Notes under the pieces: generated by a model
What the model saw: the letters and a program-made list of their open reading frames with translations, nothing else
Database searches by the model: none
Told to the model about the DNA's origin: nothing
Position numbers and translations under genes: made by a program
Assembly (NCBI GenBank): GCA_964019695.1
Contig: OZ026520.1
Span: 34,719,120-34,783,119 of the forward strand
DNA from: Loripinus fragilis
Taxonomy: Eukaryota > Mollusca > Bivalvia > Lucinida > Lucinidae
Length of the DNA stretch: 64,000 nt
Direction: 5' to 3'
Part shown: positions 56,401 through 60,675 of the stretch, piece after piece
Layout: every line of letters starts with the position of its first letter
Position numbering within the stretch: the stretch's first letter is position 1

Positions 56401-59400
56401 GTACCACTTTGATATTCAGAAACTTTAGTCATGACTGCTCTAATCATTTGAATGCAAAGTTGTAGCCACCAGCTCAAAATATGACTCCTTAAGCTTCACT
56501 GACTCCAAAGTGGTACATGTACCACTTTGATATGCGGTGATTCTAATCAAGGCATTTGAATGCAAAGCAATACATATACCACCCCTCAGAATTAAGTCTC
56601 GCAATATGGCTGATTCAAATTAATTTCAAACTCCACTGCCTCTCAAGTGGTACATGTACCACTTTGAAAAGCAGTGATCCTGGCTGATCTATCATTTGAA
56701 TGCAAAGTGGTACATATACCACATGCACAAAATTACGTCTACAAGGATTGTTGCATTAGAATTTATTGTTACTGCACAGACTCCAAAGTGGTACATGTAC
56801 CACCCCCACAGAATTACGCCTATAAAATTATCTTGAACTGCACTGTCGCTATATGCAACGACTATAATCCTGGCTGCTCTATCATTTGAATGCAAAGTGG
56901 TACATATACCACCCTCTTAGAATTAAGTTTCACAATAGGGCTGATTAGGATTTAATTTCAAATTGCACTGACACTCACAAGTGGTACATGTACCACTTTG
57001 CTATTCAGTAATTTTAACTCAGGCCACTCTATCATTTGAAGACAAGGTGGTACATATACCACATGCTCAGAATTACGTCCAAGAGAATGGTTGCTTCAGA
57101 ACCATTTTTGAGCAGCCATCCACTTAGATGAAATTATGTGGGGTGGTATATGTACCACTTTGGAGTCAGTGAAGTTAAACCTTATTTTAACCATCAAATT
57201 TCTTAGAAGCAACTTTGTGCGGGTGGTATACGTACCACTTTTCATTCAAATGATAGAGCAGTCAGAAGTACAATCACTGCATATCAATGTGGTACATGTA
57301 CCACTTTAGAGTCAGTTCAGTTGGATTAAAATTCTAAAGCAGTCATCCTGTCAGACGTAACTTTGTATGGTGGTATACGTACCACTTTGCATTCGAATGA
57401 TATAGCAGTCAGAAGTACAATCACTGCATATCAATGTGGTACATGTACCACTTTAGAGTCAGTTCAGATAGTTTAAATTTCTAAAGCAGTCATCCTGTCA
57501 GACGTAACTTTGTACGGTGGTATACGTACCACTTTGCATTCGAATGATAGAGCAGTCAAGAGTAAAATTATTGAATATCAAAGTGGTACATGTACCACTT
57601 TGGAAGCAGTCTCCAACAGGATAGCGATTCTAAAACATTGATTTAGAGGGTATTTTCTTGAAAAAATTGACAGTTGAAAAAAAGTAGCTGTTTTTGAAGC
57701 TTTTTACCCCCTTAAATTAAGCCTTTTTGGTGTAAAAAGAGGATTCAATTGTTCAATCCCTTTTTATAAAATTCATGGTTATAGGAGATATGGACCGGAC
57801 ACGAAAGCGGGACGGACACACGGACGGACTGACGGACGGACAGTGCGATTACTATATGCCTCCCAAAGTTCCTTTGGGGGCATAAAAACGCCAATTTGAC
57901 TATATTGAGAATTAGAAAAGTAAAATCCAGTGATTGAATGACAAACAGTGCTTACTCTGTTCAGACTACTCCAATAGGAGTGCATCTGATCTGAGTCTAC
58001 AATGTTTGCATATGCCTGAATATTTGTTAAAAATATGGTAACCTTGAATTTAAACAACGTAACATTATTCATATGTGACGTTACTCTTATTCTAGTGGAT
58101 AACGTCATGTCATAAATAATGTTATGACCACACGTTACATAACACTTTCGGCAAGAAAAAGCAACGTCATGACTATGTTCGTGATGTCCGTTACAACAAT
58201 GCAAAATTTCTTTGAAATAAGCAAACTTTGAAGGCGATAAAATCGCATTAAAATGCAAAATTTCTTTGAAATAAGCAAACTTTGAAGGCGATAAAATCTC
58301 ATTTAAAAGGTCAATGATAAACAGAATCTTACAATTGTGATCATTTCATATTAAATTTATTAAACTCGCCAAAGGCTTGTTTTATAAATTTAACATGAAA
58401 TGATCACTCGTGTAAAATACTCTATATCCAAAAGTTTTAACATATGCTTTTGGGTGCTCAAAAGAACCGTCACATTGAGATGGTTCTTTTGAGTACCCAC
58501 CACACAGTTTTGGGTTCAGAAATAAGAAAATTAGTTTTTAATTACACACTCTTATCTAGAGGCCTGAGATTTAATAAGAAATTCTTGGAGAATAATGGGA
58601 GCAATTTAATTATAGAATGCTATTAATAAACACAAAGTCTAGACAGCCACCATAAATATCTAACATAGATACTGATAAGGTTTCAGATGATAACTTAGTT
58701 TCTAATAAAAAAGTATTCTAACTTTAATGATTTCATGTCAGAAAATAGCAATTATTTTGAGGGCCTTATATGCCAACATTACACAGATTGTTTATTTGAG
58801 TTCCTGATCTTACCTAAAAGGAAAGTCTTTGTACATGTATTTTACCTCAGCCAGTCGGTAGTAAGGCAAGGGCTTTTTTTACTTGAATTATTAAAAAATC
58901 AACAATTTTATTCTTCTTCAATCAATTATCATAAAATTTTCAGACACGTTAGTTTTTCGTAGGTTTTTACATGGCATGGCCATAATGAACTTGCAGCCAG
59001 TCACAGAGTTTATTGTGAAACTGAATACCAAATATTTTCCCAAAATCTGTTATCAAAATAATGGACTATCCTCACTTTATCGGTGTTAAAGCTGATTGGA
59101 AAATACCATCTGCCTATTAAAATTGGGTAAACCTTTTCCATGTTTCCATGATAAACCCTGATATATGCCATGAGAGGGGGGACAGGGGGTCCGGACCCCC
59201 TCTGGAAAACCACAAGTGATATGGGTTTCTATATAGCAATTAGCATTTGGATCCACCCCCCACCCCCTGGAAAAAGTTGCACCCCCTCTGAAACATTGGA
59301 AAATAATACTTTTCTTTAAAATAACCATTGGACACCCTCTGTGAAACTGTAAAATAAATTAAGGACTAAAAAAAACACACAAAATATGTCAGAGCTGCTT

Positions 59401-60507
59401 TCTGGCAGTTTGGCCCAAACCCCCCTGGCAAAAATCCCTGGATCCGCCCATGTAAGCTGTTTTGAAAACGGCGTAGATTCAGATCAGCTCGCTTCTGAGA
59501 AGCCAGCTGATCAAAATCCACGGTGTTTTCTACTCTGCTTTAACATGCTTATAACTGAAATTGTGCATGCATATTGGATAAAAATTGGCTGGGCATGTTG
59601 AATTTTGTTAAAATTTGTTTGCTTTGATGCTTTCTGTAGAGAAGCTAGAGAAAGCATCAAAGCAAACAAAAACAAAATTCAACATGCCTTTAACCAATTT
59701 TTACATCCCAGTCAACATTTTCACTGAATAAGTCATGTGGGGACATTTTCTTGTCTTCCTTGGTTGAAACTGTACTAAGCAGAGGATAAAGCAGGGTTCA
59801 TACAGGCAAATATGATTAAAATTCAAGGACTTTTCAAAGACTTCTCAAGACTATCATACAGTTTTCAAAGAATAGAAGTTTATGAAAAATCCTGATTTAA
59901 GTGTTAAAATTTTACTTCAGAAATGCTAGACTGAGATAATGGAGAAATTTATTAGTACTAGAAAATTAGTATAAAATTGTTGTGCCTTAATTTGGTGCAG
60001 CATTTGCTGCACCAAATAAAGGCAAAGCAATTTTAAACTGATTTCGATCTCTATCAACAGTGTTAAGTTCTACACAAAATAGAAGAATTCAAGGACTTTT
60101 CAAGGCTTTTGAGTTTTGAGTGATTTTCCAGTACTTTTCATGGCATATTTAATTTTCAAGGGCTTTTCAAGAAAGCTTTCTAAATTCAAGTACTTTTCAA
60201 GCCTGTACAAACCGTGTAAAGACTTAAGTGCCTTGCTCAAGGACACAACACAGGGCCTCCTGTGAGTCTCATGTTGAACAAAATGATACGGCATCAAATG
60301 ATTAAGAAATTACCTTCTGTGTTCTTCTTTCAACTGTTCATAGTTAGTTTTATGTAACTGACTTCTCATCCGTTCATCTGCGAGCATCTTCTGAAGTTCT
60401 GTCTCCTGGGCAAGCTTTGGTAGCTGCTGGGCGGCTGGGGACAAGGGTGGGCGACCCAGTAGCCCAGGGCTCCCCATCAAACTTGTACTGGCCATAGCTA
60501 GATCAGT
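9389..60507 (-). CDS. CEP83: CEP83 (CCDC41) centriole distal-appendage coiled-coil protein; ten coding exons, 3' end outside window
   Basis: Coding exons, in transcript order: 60507-60314 (ATG at 60495-60493), 39090-38940, 38052-37828, 30933-30685, 28411-28165, 24778-24634, 23693-23544, 17386-17023, 14884-14784, 9572-9389. Each has AG/GT borders and matching phase, and together they give 666 codons with no stop. The protein is almost entirely heptad-like coiled coil (E, K, Q, L rich) with no catalytic domain. It follows vertebrate CEP83 (about 700 residues, recalled from memory) along its whole length: ETELQKMLADERMR near the N-terminus, VTPQKLDVLRMQL, VRRVQAAREEE, RRHHEFRKVL near the end. 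The stretch of residues 401-571 has the same length as I recall for the human protein. Known family role: CEP83 anchors the distal appendages of the mother centriole, recruits other appendage proteins and is needed for membrane docking and ciliogenesis. The terminal exon was not found in 1-9388. Function here is by homology. Confidence 0.93.
9670..9874. mobile_element. TA-flanked MITE with CAGTAAAAC ends (Tc1/mariner type), right end decayed
   Basis: Starts at a TA with cagtaaaacttgtgtataac. It has a central hairpin gcagaatgctcc/ggagcattctgc and ends in gagtggccgttttacacag. Copies at 10003-10194 and 16247-16668. Confidence 0.8.
10003..10194. mobile_element. TA-flanked CAGTAAAAC MITE, second copy
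   Basis: About 190 bp from agtaaaacctaagtaaaacc to ggcagttttacacacg...ttttactg, followed by TA. It lies about 130 bp after the first copy; short hairpin remnants separate the two. Confidence 0.8.
10322..13704. mobile_element. 3.4-kb element rich in AATGGCCATT palindromes, with inverted ends
   Basis: The left end CACTACTGCACATAAAACCC and the right end, read on the other strand as CACTACTGCATAAACTCCC, form inverted termini. Both subterminal regions (10322-11150 and 12700-13704) are saturated with 'ttaatggccattaa'-like motifs. The middle (11150-12700) lacks them and may be a later insertion or captured DNA; I recognise no gene in it. The flanks share ATA on both sides, a possible 3-bp target duplication. 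Confidence 0.7.
14657..14725. repeat. Hairpin module, near-perfect copy
   Basis: 'gatcagctggcttct' and 'agaagccagctgatc' pair perfectly around a two-base centre. The outer arms (aaaacagtgtggatcc / ggatctacactgtttt) extend the stem to about 30 bp with few mismatches. Confidence 0.85.
14784..14884 (-). CDS. CEP83: CEP83 coding exon 9 (residues 572-605)
   Basis: 101 bp: 33 codons plus two bases of Gln605. The acceptor GATATTTTACAG borders TTTAAGAG; the donor is TTACA|GTAAGTA. It encodes FKRKSMKVIENLKYKSQ and ILDAKNEELQLEKKAL, corresponding to vertebrate KRKSLHENKLKRLQ and VLEAKKEELETEN. Confidence 0.92.
16247..16668. mobile_element. TA-flanked CAGTAAAAC MITE interrupted by a SINE
   Basis: The ends CAGTAAAACCTGTGTAAAAC and its complement at 16668 are flanked by TA on both sides (16245-16246 and 16669-16670). 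Removing the inserted SINE and one copy of its 15-bp duplication leaves about 207 bp, the family's normal size. Confidence 0.9.
16439..16638 (-). mobile_element. tRNA-derived SINE with 15-bp target-site duplication
   Basis: On the minus strand the 5' part reads like a tRNA gene: A-box region agtggcttagtg, B-box region near gggtttgagcc. A unique body and a 3' tail of aatcaaatcaaac type follow. TTGAGTGGCTGTTTT flanks it at 16424-16438 and 16639-16653. It is not a functional tRNA. Confidence 0.9.
17023..17386 (-). CDS. CEP83: CEP83 coding exon 8 (residues 450-571), the longest
   Basis: 364 bp: one base completing Lys450, then 121 codons. The acceptor AAACTTTCAG borders GTCTCAG; the donor is AAAAAG|GTGAGT. 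It encodes SQLSHQTSLLDQLERERMQ through EATKKYAKAVGIYKK, aligning with vertebrate SENDLLNSNQMLKEMV...AIAQKK without net length change. The acceptor and the first 34 bases of the exon are duplicated 61 bp upstream (see the tandem repeat at 17353-17474), so there are two identical candidate acceptors. Only the inner one (17386) keeps the frame. Confidence 0.93.
17353..17474. repeat. 61-bp tandem duplication carrying the exon 8 splice acceptor
   Basis: 17353-17413 and 17414-17474 differ at about one base (ataattaaat / ataatgaaat). Each unit holds the first 34 bases of exon 8, the CAG acceptor and the upstream intron tract. Confidence 0.93.
17505..17775. repeat. Two tandem AT-rich palindrome-containing units
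   Basis: The block 'ttgaatttattcaacaagtc ... cattttatcgctttttc ... caagtttaataaattcaata' occurs twice. Related sequence lies at 27775-27930, with shorter traces near 58300-58400. Confidence 0.75.
18073..18458. repeat. 193-bp tandem duplication
   Basis: 'gtctaagttct', 'aaactccttcatgcatatgt' and 'gttgatcggcccat' recur at about 193-bp spacing. The two units are roughly 90% alike by eye. Confidence 0.85.
20243..21672. mobile_element. CAGGGGAC DNA transposon (non-autonomous, hAT-like with 5-bp target duplication)
   Basis: The ends CAGGGGACAAAAA and TTTTTGTCCCCTG are perfect inverted repeats flanked by ACCAT on both sides (20238-20242, 21673-21677). Subterminal 'ctcgtcc'/'ggacgag' motifs recur. 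It is interrupted by a nested TA-flanked element (20581-21589); without it the copy is about 420 bp. No transposase is encoded. Confidence 0.9.
20581..21589. mobile_element. Nested pogo/Tigger-like non-autonomous element
   Basis: The ends CAGTCTACTCTCGATACCTC and, inverted, CAGTCGACTCTCGTTAACTC are flanked by TA (20579-20580, 21590-21591). About 1.0 kb with no recognisable transposase. The terminal motif is typical of the Tigger/pogo branch of Tc1/mariner. Confidence 0.85.
22360..22510. mobile_element. Palindromic 'gagacagttcttttgagcac' MITE with adjoining partial copy
   Basis: A full copy is preceded by a partial one (22245-22330). Both have ttattt(c)ccacc/tcaaccaaa-type arms and share the tgatggat(a)agaaaat segment. 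Confidence 0.7.
22582..22649. repeat. Hairpin module, GCAAACAGAG variant
   Basis: gcaaacagagcagac / gtctactctgtttgc form the outer arms, cagctctt / aagagctg the inner stem. Confidence 0.8.
22815..22980. repeat. Long hairpin element of about 165 bp
   Basis: 'agtaacttgatctggcatac' on the left and 'gatcaagttactttta' on the right, plus 'ggtcataccatcggatca' against 'tgatccaatggtatggcc', fold into one long imperfect hairpin. Confidence 0.8.
23544..23693 (-). CDS. CEP83: CEP83 coding exon 7 (residues 401-449 plus two bases)
   Basis: 150 bp with 1 + 147 + 2 phasing. The acceptor TTTTTTTCAG borders GCTTGAGCTG; the donor is TTATCAA|GTAAGTT. It encodes LELETKIQENERRKIDEEA through MDAKESAEKELLVI. The exon lies in no long ATG-started frame on its own strand; it was recognised by composition and phase. 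Confidence 0.91.
24036..24103. repeat. Hairpin module, AGCCTGCTCC variant
   Basis: gcaaacaaagtagc / ttatttgtttgc outer arms and cagcctgctcc / gggggcaggctg inner arms. Confidence 0.8.
24264..24491. mobile_element. Hairpin MITE with TTAACTCTTT-type ends
   Basis: The right part, read on the minus strand, 'gcatgctgggtaatttttca', recurs at 39555. The centre is a strong hairpin at 24318-24382 (caaacagtttggac / ggatccaaactgtttg, aggactgac / gtccgtcct). Sister copies: 39547-39790 and 60676-60890. Confidence 0.8.
24634..24778 (-). CDS. CEP83: CEP83 coding exon 6 (residues 352-400, both end codons split)
   Basis: 145 bp: 2 + 47 codons + 2. The acceptor TATCTTTCAG borders ATCTCAATG; the donor is GACAA|GTTAGT. 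I chose this donor over the GTGGTG a few bases on because it has better consensus and joins in phase to the next exon (AA+G = Lys400). It encodes the signature VEKEREAVRRVQAAREEEF (vertebrate VEKDRELIRKVQAAKEEGY). Confidence 0.91.
25997..26222 (-). mobile_element. tRNA-derived SINE with 14-bp target-site duplication
   Basis: The body at 26011-26208 is flanked by AATATCCTTTAGAT on both sides. The minus-strand 5' end 'agtggctcagtggtagagtg' is an A-box-like tRNA arm; 'gtgggttcaagcc' is B-box-like. Same family as the copy at 16439. Confidence 0.92.
26453..27652. mobile_element. Pearl-like element: six-copy 152-bp array plus ACGG microsatellite
   Basis: The left end aataccccgccac and right end gtggcggggtat are inverted. 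The core is about six tandem units of roughly 152 bp, each with 'aatatgtaacctttgatg' and 'aactacaggtcaaaaacc', followed by an (ACGG/ACAG)n run at 27551-27603. This plan (inverted ends, tandem core near 160 bp, ACGG tract) matches the bivalve pearl elements, now thought to be Helentron-related. Confidence 0.85.
27551..27603. repeat. ACGG/ACAG tetranucleotide microsatellite
   Basis: Thirteen or so tetramers with scattered ACAG variants at the end of the tandem core. Confidence 0.95.
28165..28411 (-). CDS. CEP83: CEP83 coding exon 5 (residues 270-351 plus one base)
   Basis: 247 bp, entering in phase 0 and leaving after the first base of codon 352. The acceptor is a T-rich tract ending GTAG; the donor is GTTGAAG|GTAAGAC. 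It encodes AERESLRRQVEALSKDL through GDLERDRDKLANLVE. The LTIKIHELEKE and KVELTNMKMD segments align with vertebrate INTLSSKVKELK and NKLEITDIKLE. Confidence 0.92.
28741..28886. repeat. Perfect 73-bp tandem duplication
   Basis: The unit beginning 'ctcatttattttattcatac' at 28741 repeats exactly at 28814. Identity by eye is complete, so the duplication is recent or an assembly effect. Confidence 0.92.
29511..29749. mobile_element. MITE, GAGCCGTGGCATGAGATTTC family, best-preserved copy
   Basis: gagccgtggcatgagatttc on the left and gaaatctcatgccacggctt on the right give a 20-bp terminal inverted repeat with one mismatch at the outermost base. Confidence 0.88.
30035..30437. mobile_element. CAGGGTTC foldback MITE with CTTGT target duplication
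   Basis: 403 bp from CAGGGTTCATACAGGC to GTCCGAACCCTG, flanked by CTTGT on both sides (30030-30034, 30438-30442). Confidence 0.9.
30685..30933 (-). CDS. CEP83: CEP83 coding exon 4 (residues 187-269)
   Basis: 83 codons, phase 0 on both sides. The acceptor GTTCTTACAG borders GTTGCAAAT; the donor is CTAGAA|GTAAGT, close to consensus. It encodes VANLRKERETTILK through QITEHQSSIKSLE. The motif RVRVLQRENAQLHLKIKGL matches vertebrate RVEQLAREKVYLCQKLKGL. Confidence 0.93.
31330..31965. mobile_element. Pearl-like tandem array, four units of about 145 bp, ACGG tail
   Basis: 'aacaaagggcaataactcct' recurs four times at 140-156 bp spacing, with 'gttatgctccggacaaaa' between units. The array ends in a short acagacggacgggaaagacgg tract immediately before the large inverted repeat. 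Confidence 0.82.
31975..36162. repeat. 4.2-kb imperfect inverted repeat with tandem internal structure
   Basis: The left end ccccggcatccaatttaggt and right end acctaaattggaggccgggg are complementary, and matching continues for about 2 kb into each arm. The outermost several hundred bases are nearly identical; the inner parts are more diverged. The left arm has about 350 bp without a partner, so the symmetry centre shifts to about 34250. Within the arms a unit recurs with 'gcatattcatgaatattaat' and 'actcatatctcagctgct'. Both edges are flanked by TA. No coding sequence seen. Confidence 0.85.
36624..37445. mobile_element. Foldback element with GAC-N-GTC sub-repeats in its ends
   Basis: The left end aggacaattcgtcgaaagac and right end ctttcgacaaattgtctt are inverted. 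Both arms are built of short units like gacaattggtcta / tcgaccagttgtc. About 820 bp, with an AT-rich unrecognised middle. Confidence 0.8.
37645..37800. mobile_element. Palindromic 'gaaccgtc' MITE just downstream of CEP83 exon 3
   Basis: gaaaattacttttcttaatt...ggtactcaaaagaaccgtct, centre, ggctagtcttttgagcaccg. Its edge lies about 30 bp from the exon's splice donor. Confidence 0.75.
37828..38052 (-). CDS. CEP83: CEP83 coding exon 3 (residues 112-186)
   Basis: Exactly 75 codons, phase 0 at both ends. The acceptor TTTTTTTGCAG borders ATGGTGACG; the donor is GCTGAG|GTAGGG. It begins MVTPQKLDVLRMQLNEEIE, one of the most recognisable CEP83 motifs (vertebrate ILTPQKLELLRAQI), and continues with NKLKHELFFLKSEYEHEQ. 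The ATG that opens this exon is internal and is not a start codon. Confidence 0.94.
38233..38274. repeat. 42-bp perfect palindrome
   Basis: Centred on CAATTG, with taaatgttaaaatgccaa on one side and its exact complement on the other. It sits inside a larger imperfect hairpin (ctcaactcagctgagcacga near 38198 and cgtgctcagttgagatgagc near 38370), 180 bp upstream of CEP83 exon 3. Confidence 0.9.
38940..39090 (-). CDS. CEP83: CEP83 coding exon 2 (residues 61-111)
   Basis: This 151-bp exon lies in no long ATG-started frame. It was found by searching the minus strand for the segment missing between the first exon and the VTPQKL exon. The acceptor TTTTTTCAG is at 39091 and the donor AATAAG|GTAAGAT at 38940. 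The first base completes Arg61. The translation starts LQDEYNRLEEEIKR and ends AQVEELRNK, aligning with vertebrate LQNEHVKLQNELK...DLEEMK. It is pure coiled coil. A plus-strand reading frame over the same bases is a shadow. Confidence 0.92.
39125..39295. mobile_element. Palindromic 'gagacggttcttttgagcac' MITE adjoining CEP83 exon 2
   Basis: Starts ccagataagagtgtgtaact and has the arms ggtactgaaaggactgtctt / gagacggttcttttgagcac. It lies 35 bp upstream of the acceptor. Confidence 0.75.
39547..39790. mobile_element. Hairpin MITE with central GATCCAGATC stem
   Basis: gcatgctgggtaatttttca, then gtcgtctgctga, hairpin 39668-39732 (caaacaatttggatccagat / gatctaggtccaaactttt), then cagccgacgac. Confidence 0.8.
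40195..41395. repeat. Tandem array, about 140-bp units, each with AGGTCA direct repeats
   Basis: Eight or nine units with 'actaggtcagaggtcaagg', 'cacagtgaccc', 'catcccaagatgcatccaca' and 'gagatatgctc'. Exact AGGTCAGAGGTCA occurs at 40428, 40558, 40703, 40843, 40985, 41131 and 41277. The left edge atgcccccaaaggaa resembles the terminal hairpin of the element ending at 57890, so this is probably the core of one pearl-like element that continues to 42345. Confidence 0.88.
41395..42345. repeat. Array of GTGGTACATGTACCAC palindromes (left copy)
   Basis: About five composite units of 136-155 bp. Each has one GTGGTACATGTACCAC palindrome and one GTGGTACGTATACCACC near-palindrome, separated by 'tctatcattcgaatgcaaa' and 'acgtctgacaggatgactgc'. 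It is the inverted counterpart of 56280-57785. Confidence 0.88.
42738..42955. mobile_element. MITE, GAGCCG(T/C)GG family, fourth copy
   Basis: gagccgcgaattgagatttc on the left, tcacatgccgcggctc on the right, with the shared internal agactg/cagtct hairpin. Confidence 0.75.
43290..43745 (+). repeat. Interspersed repeat with a conserved 70-codon open frame
   Basis: The same sequence lies inverted at about 49500-49995, and a fragment at 45178-45345. Both long copies keep a frame of 70 codons (43409-43621 here) differing at about 8 residues and ending at the same stop. It contains YVYLANCMHDLASNTELD and KQTIKILNRP. The frame has no ATG start in either copy. I do not recognise the protein. Confidence 0.6.
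44651..44862 (-). mobile_element. tRNA-derived SINE with 8-bp direct flanks
   Basis: Body 44659-44854, flanked by TCTTGATT. Same body as the copies at 16439 and 26011 (tgattctttacatcccatca on the plus strand). The tRNA-like arm is degraded. Confidence 0.85.
44930..47600. repeat. Diverged tandem segment duplication, about 1.12-kb unit, two to three copies
   Basis: 'actacaaactcattatataa' occurs at about 46457 and 47578. 'gggatagatatgg'/'gggatacatatgg' occur at 44993 and 46501. Other paired blocks include 'tgctaccctatttctgggaa' and 'tcagctggcat' near 45952 and 47060. The first pair is 365 bp wider because of a SINE insertion in unit 1. Confidence 0.8.
45131..45515 (-). mobile_element. tRNA-derived SINE interrupted by a foreign 170-bp fragment
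   Basis: The SINE is flanked by CTGTTACACGTGTT / CTGTTACACATGTT (one mismatch). Its body breaks at 'catcccatc' (45177) and resumes at 'tctttcagttatataggga' (about 45347). The sequence between is part of the 70-codon-frame repeat. Confidence 0.85.
48265..48400. repeat. Interspersed repeat fragment, inverted partner at 15675-15800
   Basis: 'ttgctttgcttagtttgtct' and 'tgtctgcagtttgtgattg' here match the complement of 15675-15800. A weaker third copy may lie near 23850-23960. The open frame over 15555-15905 is produced by this repeat. Confidence 0.7.
49500..49995 (-). repeat. Second copy of the 70-codon-frame repeat
   Basis: Complement of 43290-43745 over most of its length. The frame at 49883-49671 is intact. 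The two copies lie 6 kb apart in inverted orientation. Confidence 0.6.
50381..50434. repeat. (AAAT)n microsatellite
   Basis: About 13 uninterrupted taaa units. Confidence 0.96.
50825..50905 (-). mobile_element. SINE 5' fragment (tRNA-like head only)
   Basis: 'caacgcagtgacgcacgtga', then 'ggctcgaactcgcaacccct' and 'accactgcgc' match the tRNA-related head of the SINE at 26011-26208. Body and tail are absent. Confidence 0.7.
51335..51488 (-). mobile_element. tRNA-derived SINE of a second family
   Basis: On the minus strand, cagtcgtggtgtagtgggtt (A-box-like) and cacgagttcgattccggctc (B-box GTTCGATTCC) form a clear tRNA-like head, followed by a body ending in gtttgtgggacgttaaacac. The B box is nearly canonical, but the rest does not fold as a full tRNA by eye. 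Confidence 0.7.
53505..53640. repeat. Inverted GC-rich repeats (tacgggncccgta, cctagactcg)
   Basis: Within 130 bp, 'cctagactcgcagtctagag' and 'cctctagaatcgtagtctag' are self-complementary and alternate with acgggcccgta / acgggaccgta palindromes. It is the most GC-rich spot in this part of the intron. Confidence 0.7.
53690..54310. repeat. Cluster of degenerate hairpin modules
   Basis: Five related modules (near 53730, 53855, 53945, 54120, 54250), each with 'caaacattttg'-like arms, 'gatcaggtc' and 'gggcctgatctg'. Probably decayed copies of the hairpin MITE at 60676. Confidence 0.65.
55198..55921. mobile_element. Foldback element with minisatellite arms (GGACAAAACATCCC)
   Basis: The left arm (55198-55334) has about four units of the form ccatgccatttt-gccacc-ccggacaaaac. 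The right arm (55725-55921) has five to six units in the opposite orientation (gggatgttttgtccggggtg). The ends match in inverted order, ggacaaaacatcccgagaca / tgtcgcgggatgttttgtcc. The reading frames over the arms are repeat translations. Confidence 0.88.
56280..57890. repeat. Array of GTGGTACATGTACCAC palindromes (right, inverted copy) with element end
   Basis: More than a dozen GTGGTAC(A/G)T(G/A)(T/C)ACCAC-type sites. The portion 57200-57780 is the close complement of 41395-42345. It then runs into 'gagatatggaccggacac', a short ACGG tract (57812-57842) and a terminal hairpin tgcctcccaaag / ctttgggggca near 57858-57886. Confidence 0.87.
58201..58308. repeat. 54-bp tandem duplication
   Basis: 'gcaaaatttctttgaaataa' starts at 58201 and 58255. 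The units differ only near their end (aaatcgcatt / aaatctcatt). Confidence 0.92.
58437..58565. mobile_element. Palindromic 'gaaccgtcacattgagatgg' MITE
   Basis: The arms gggtgctcaaaagaaccgtc and gatggttcttttgagtaccc flank a five-base centre. The right end is attacacactcttatctaga. Confidence 0.78.
59464..59530. repeat. Hairpin module (ctcgcttctgagaagccagc)
   Basis: gaaaacggcgtagat / atccacggtgttttc and gatcagct / agctgatc pair around ttctgagaa. Confidence 0.8.
59592..59688. repeat. Long near-perfect hairpin, arms about 40 bp
   Basis: ggcatgttgaattttgtt and ttgctttgatgctttct on the left; agaaagcatcaaagcaa and aaaattcaacatgcc on the right; loop about 13 bases (gtagagaagctag). Two or three bulges only. 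Confidence 0.88.
59698..60262 (-). mobile_element. Decayed SINE split by a CAGGGTTC MITE
   Basis: 'tacatcccagtcaac' and 'actgtactaagcagaggata' (59704-59790), then after the MITE 'gtgccttgctcaaggacaca' (60229-60248), match the order of blocks in the SINE at 26011-26208. Confidence 0.75.
59792..60216. mobile_element. CAGGGTTC foldback MITE with TAAAG target duplication
   Basis: 425 bp from CAGGGTTCATACAGGC to GCCTGTACAAACCGTG, flanked by TAAAG (59787-59791, 60217-60221). Inserted inside the decayed SINE, about 100 bp from the first CEP83 coding exon. Confidence 0.9.
60314..60507 (-). CDS. CEP83: CEP83 first coding exon (residues 1-60 and two bases of codon 61)
   Basis: The acceptor TTATTCCTTAG precedes a 12-base untranslated stretch and then ATG at 60495-60493. 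The donor is AGAAG|GTAATTT at 60314/60313. Residues 1-30 are a low-complexity Pro/Leu/Gly/Ser head (MASTSLMGSPGLLG...). From about residue 31 the conserved coiled-coil start appears (ETELQKMLADERMR, then HKTNYEQLKEEHR). The head differs from the vertebrate head, which is normal for this family. I chose this ATG because it is the first in the exon, the frame runs into the conserved segment, and a splice acceptor lies just upstream, implying a separate 5' non-coding exon. Confidence 0.92.
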
Positions 60508-60675
60508 CTAAGGAATAAACAAATCTAACAGTATAACAAAGGTCCTATTGAGACATTTCTTCTTAGTACTCATAAAACATATAGAGTAGAGGGATAGGTT
60601 TAGAAATAAAACAATTCACAATTATTCACTCTCTCTAAAATCGTGCTATTGAAGCTAGCAGTAGGCCTAGCAAGT

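Larger units (their letters stand above)
39091..60313 (-). other. CEP83 21.2-kb intron between first and second coding exons
   Basis: No host exon was detected inside. It holds a pearl-like array (40195-42345) and its inverted counterpart (56280-57890), several SINEs, a triplicated 1.1 kb segment (about 44930-47600), a foldback element (55198-55921) and many hairpin mini-elements. I recognise nothing between 47800 and 48200 or between 51500 and 52050 apart from AT-rich DNA. Confidence 0.8.

Noticed and set aside
57779..58258. 159-codon minus-strand open frame
   Set aside because: It runs through an ACGG microsatellite and a repeat end, has no recognisable motifs and no splice context.
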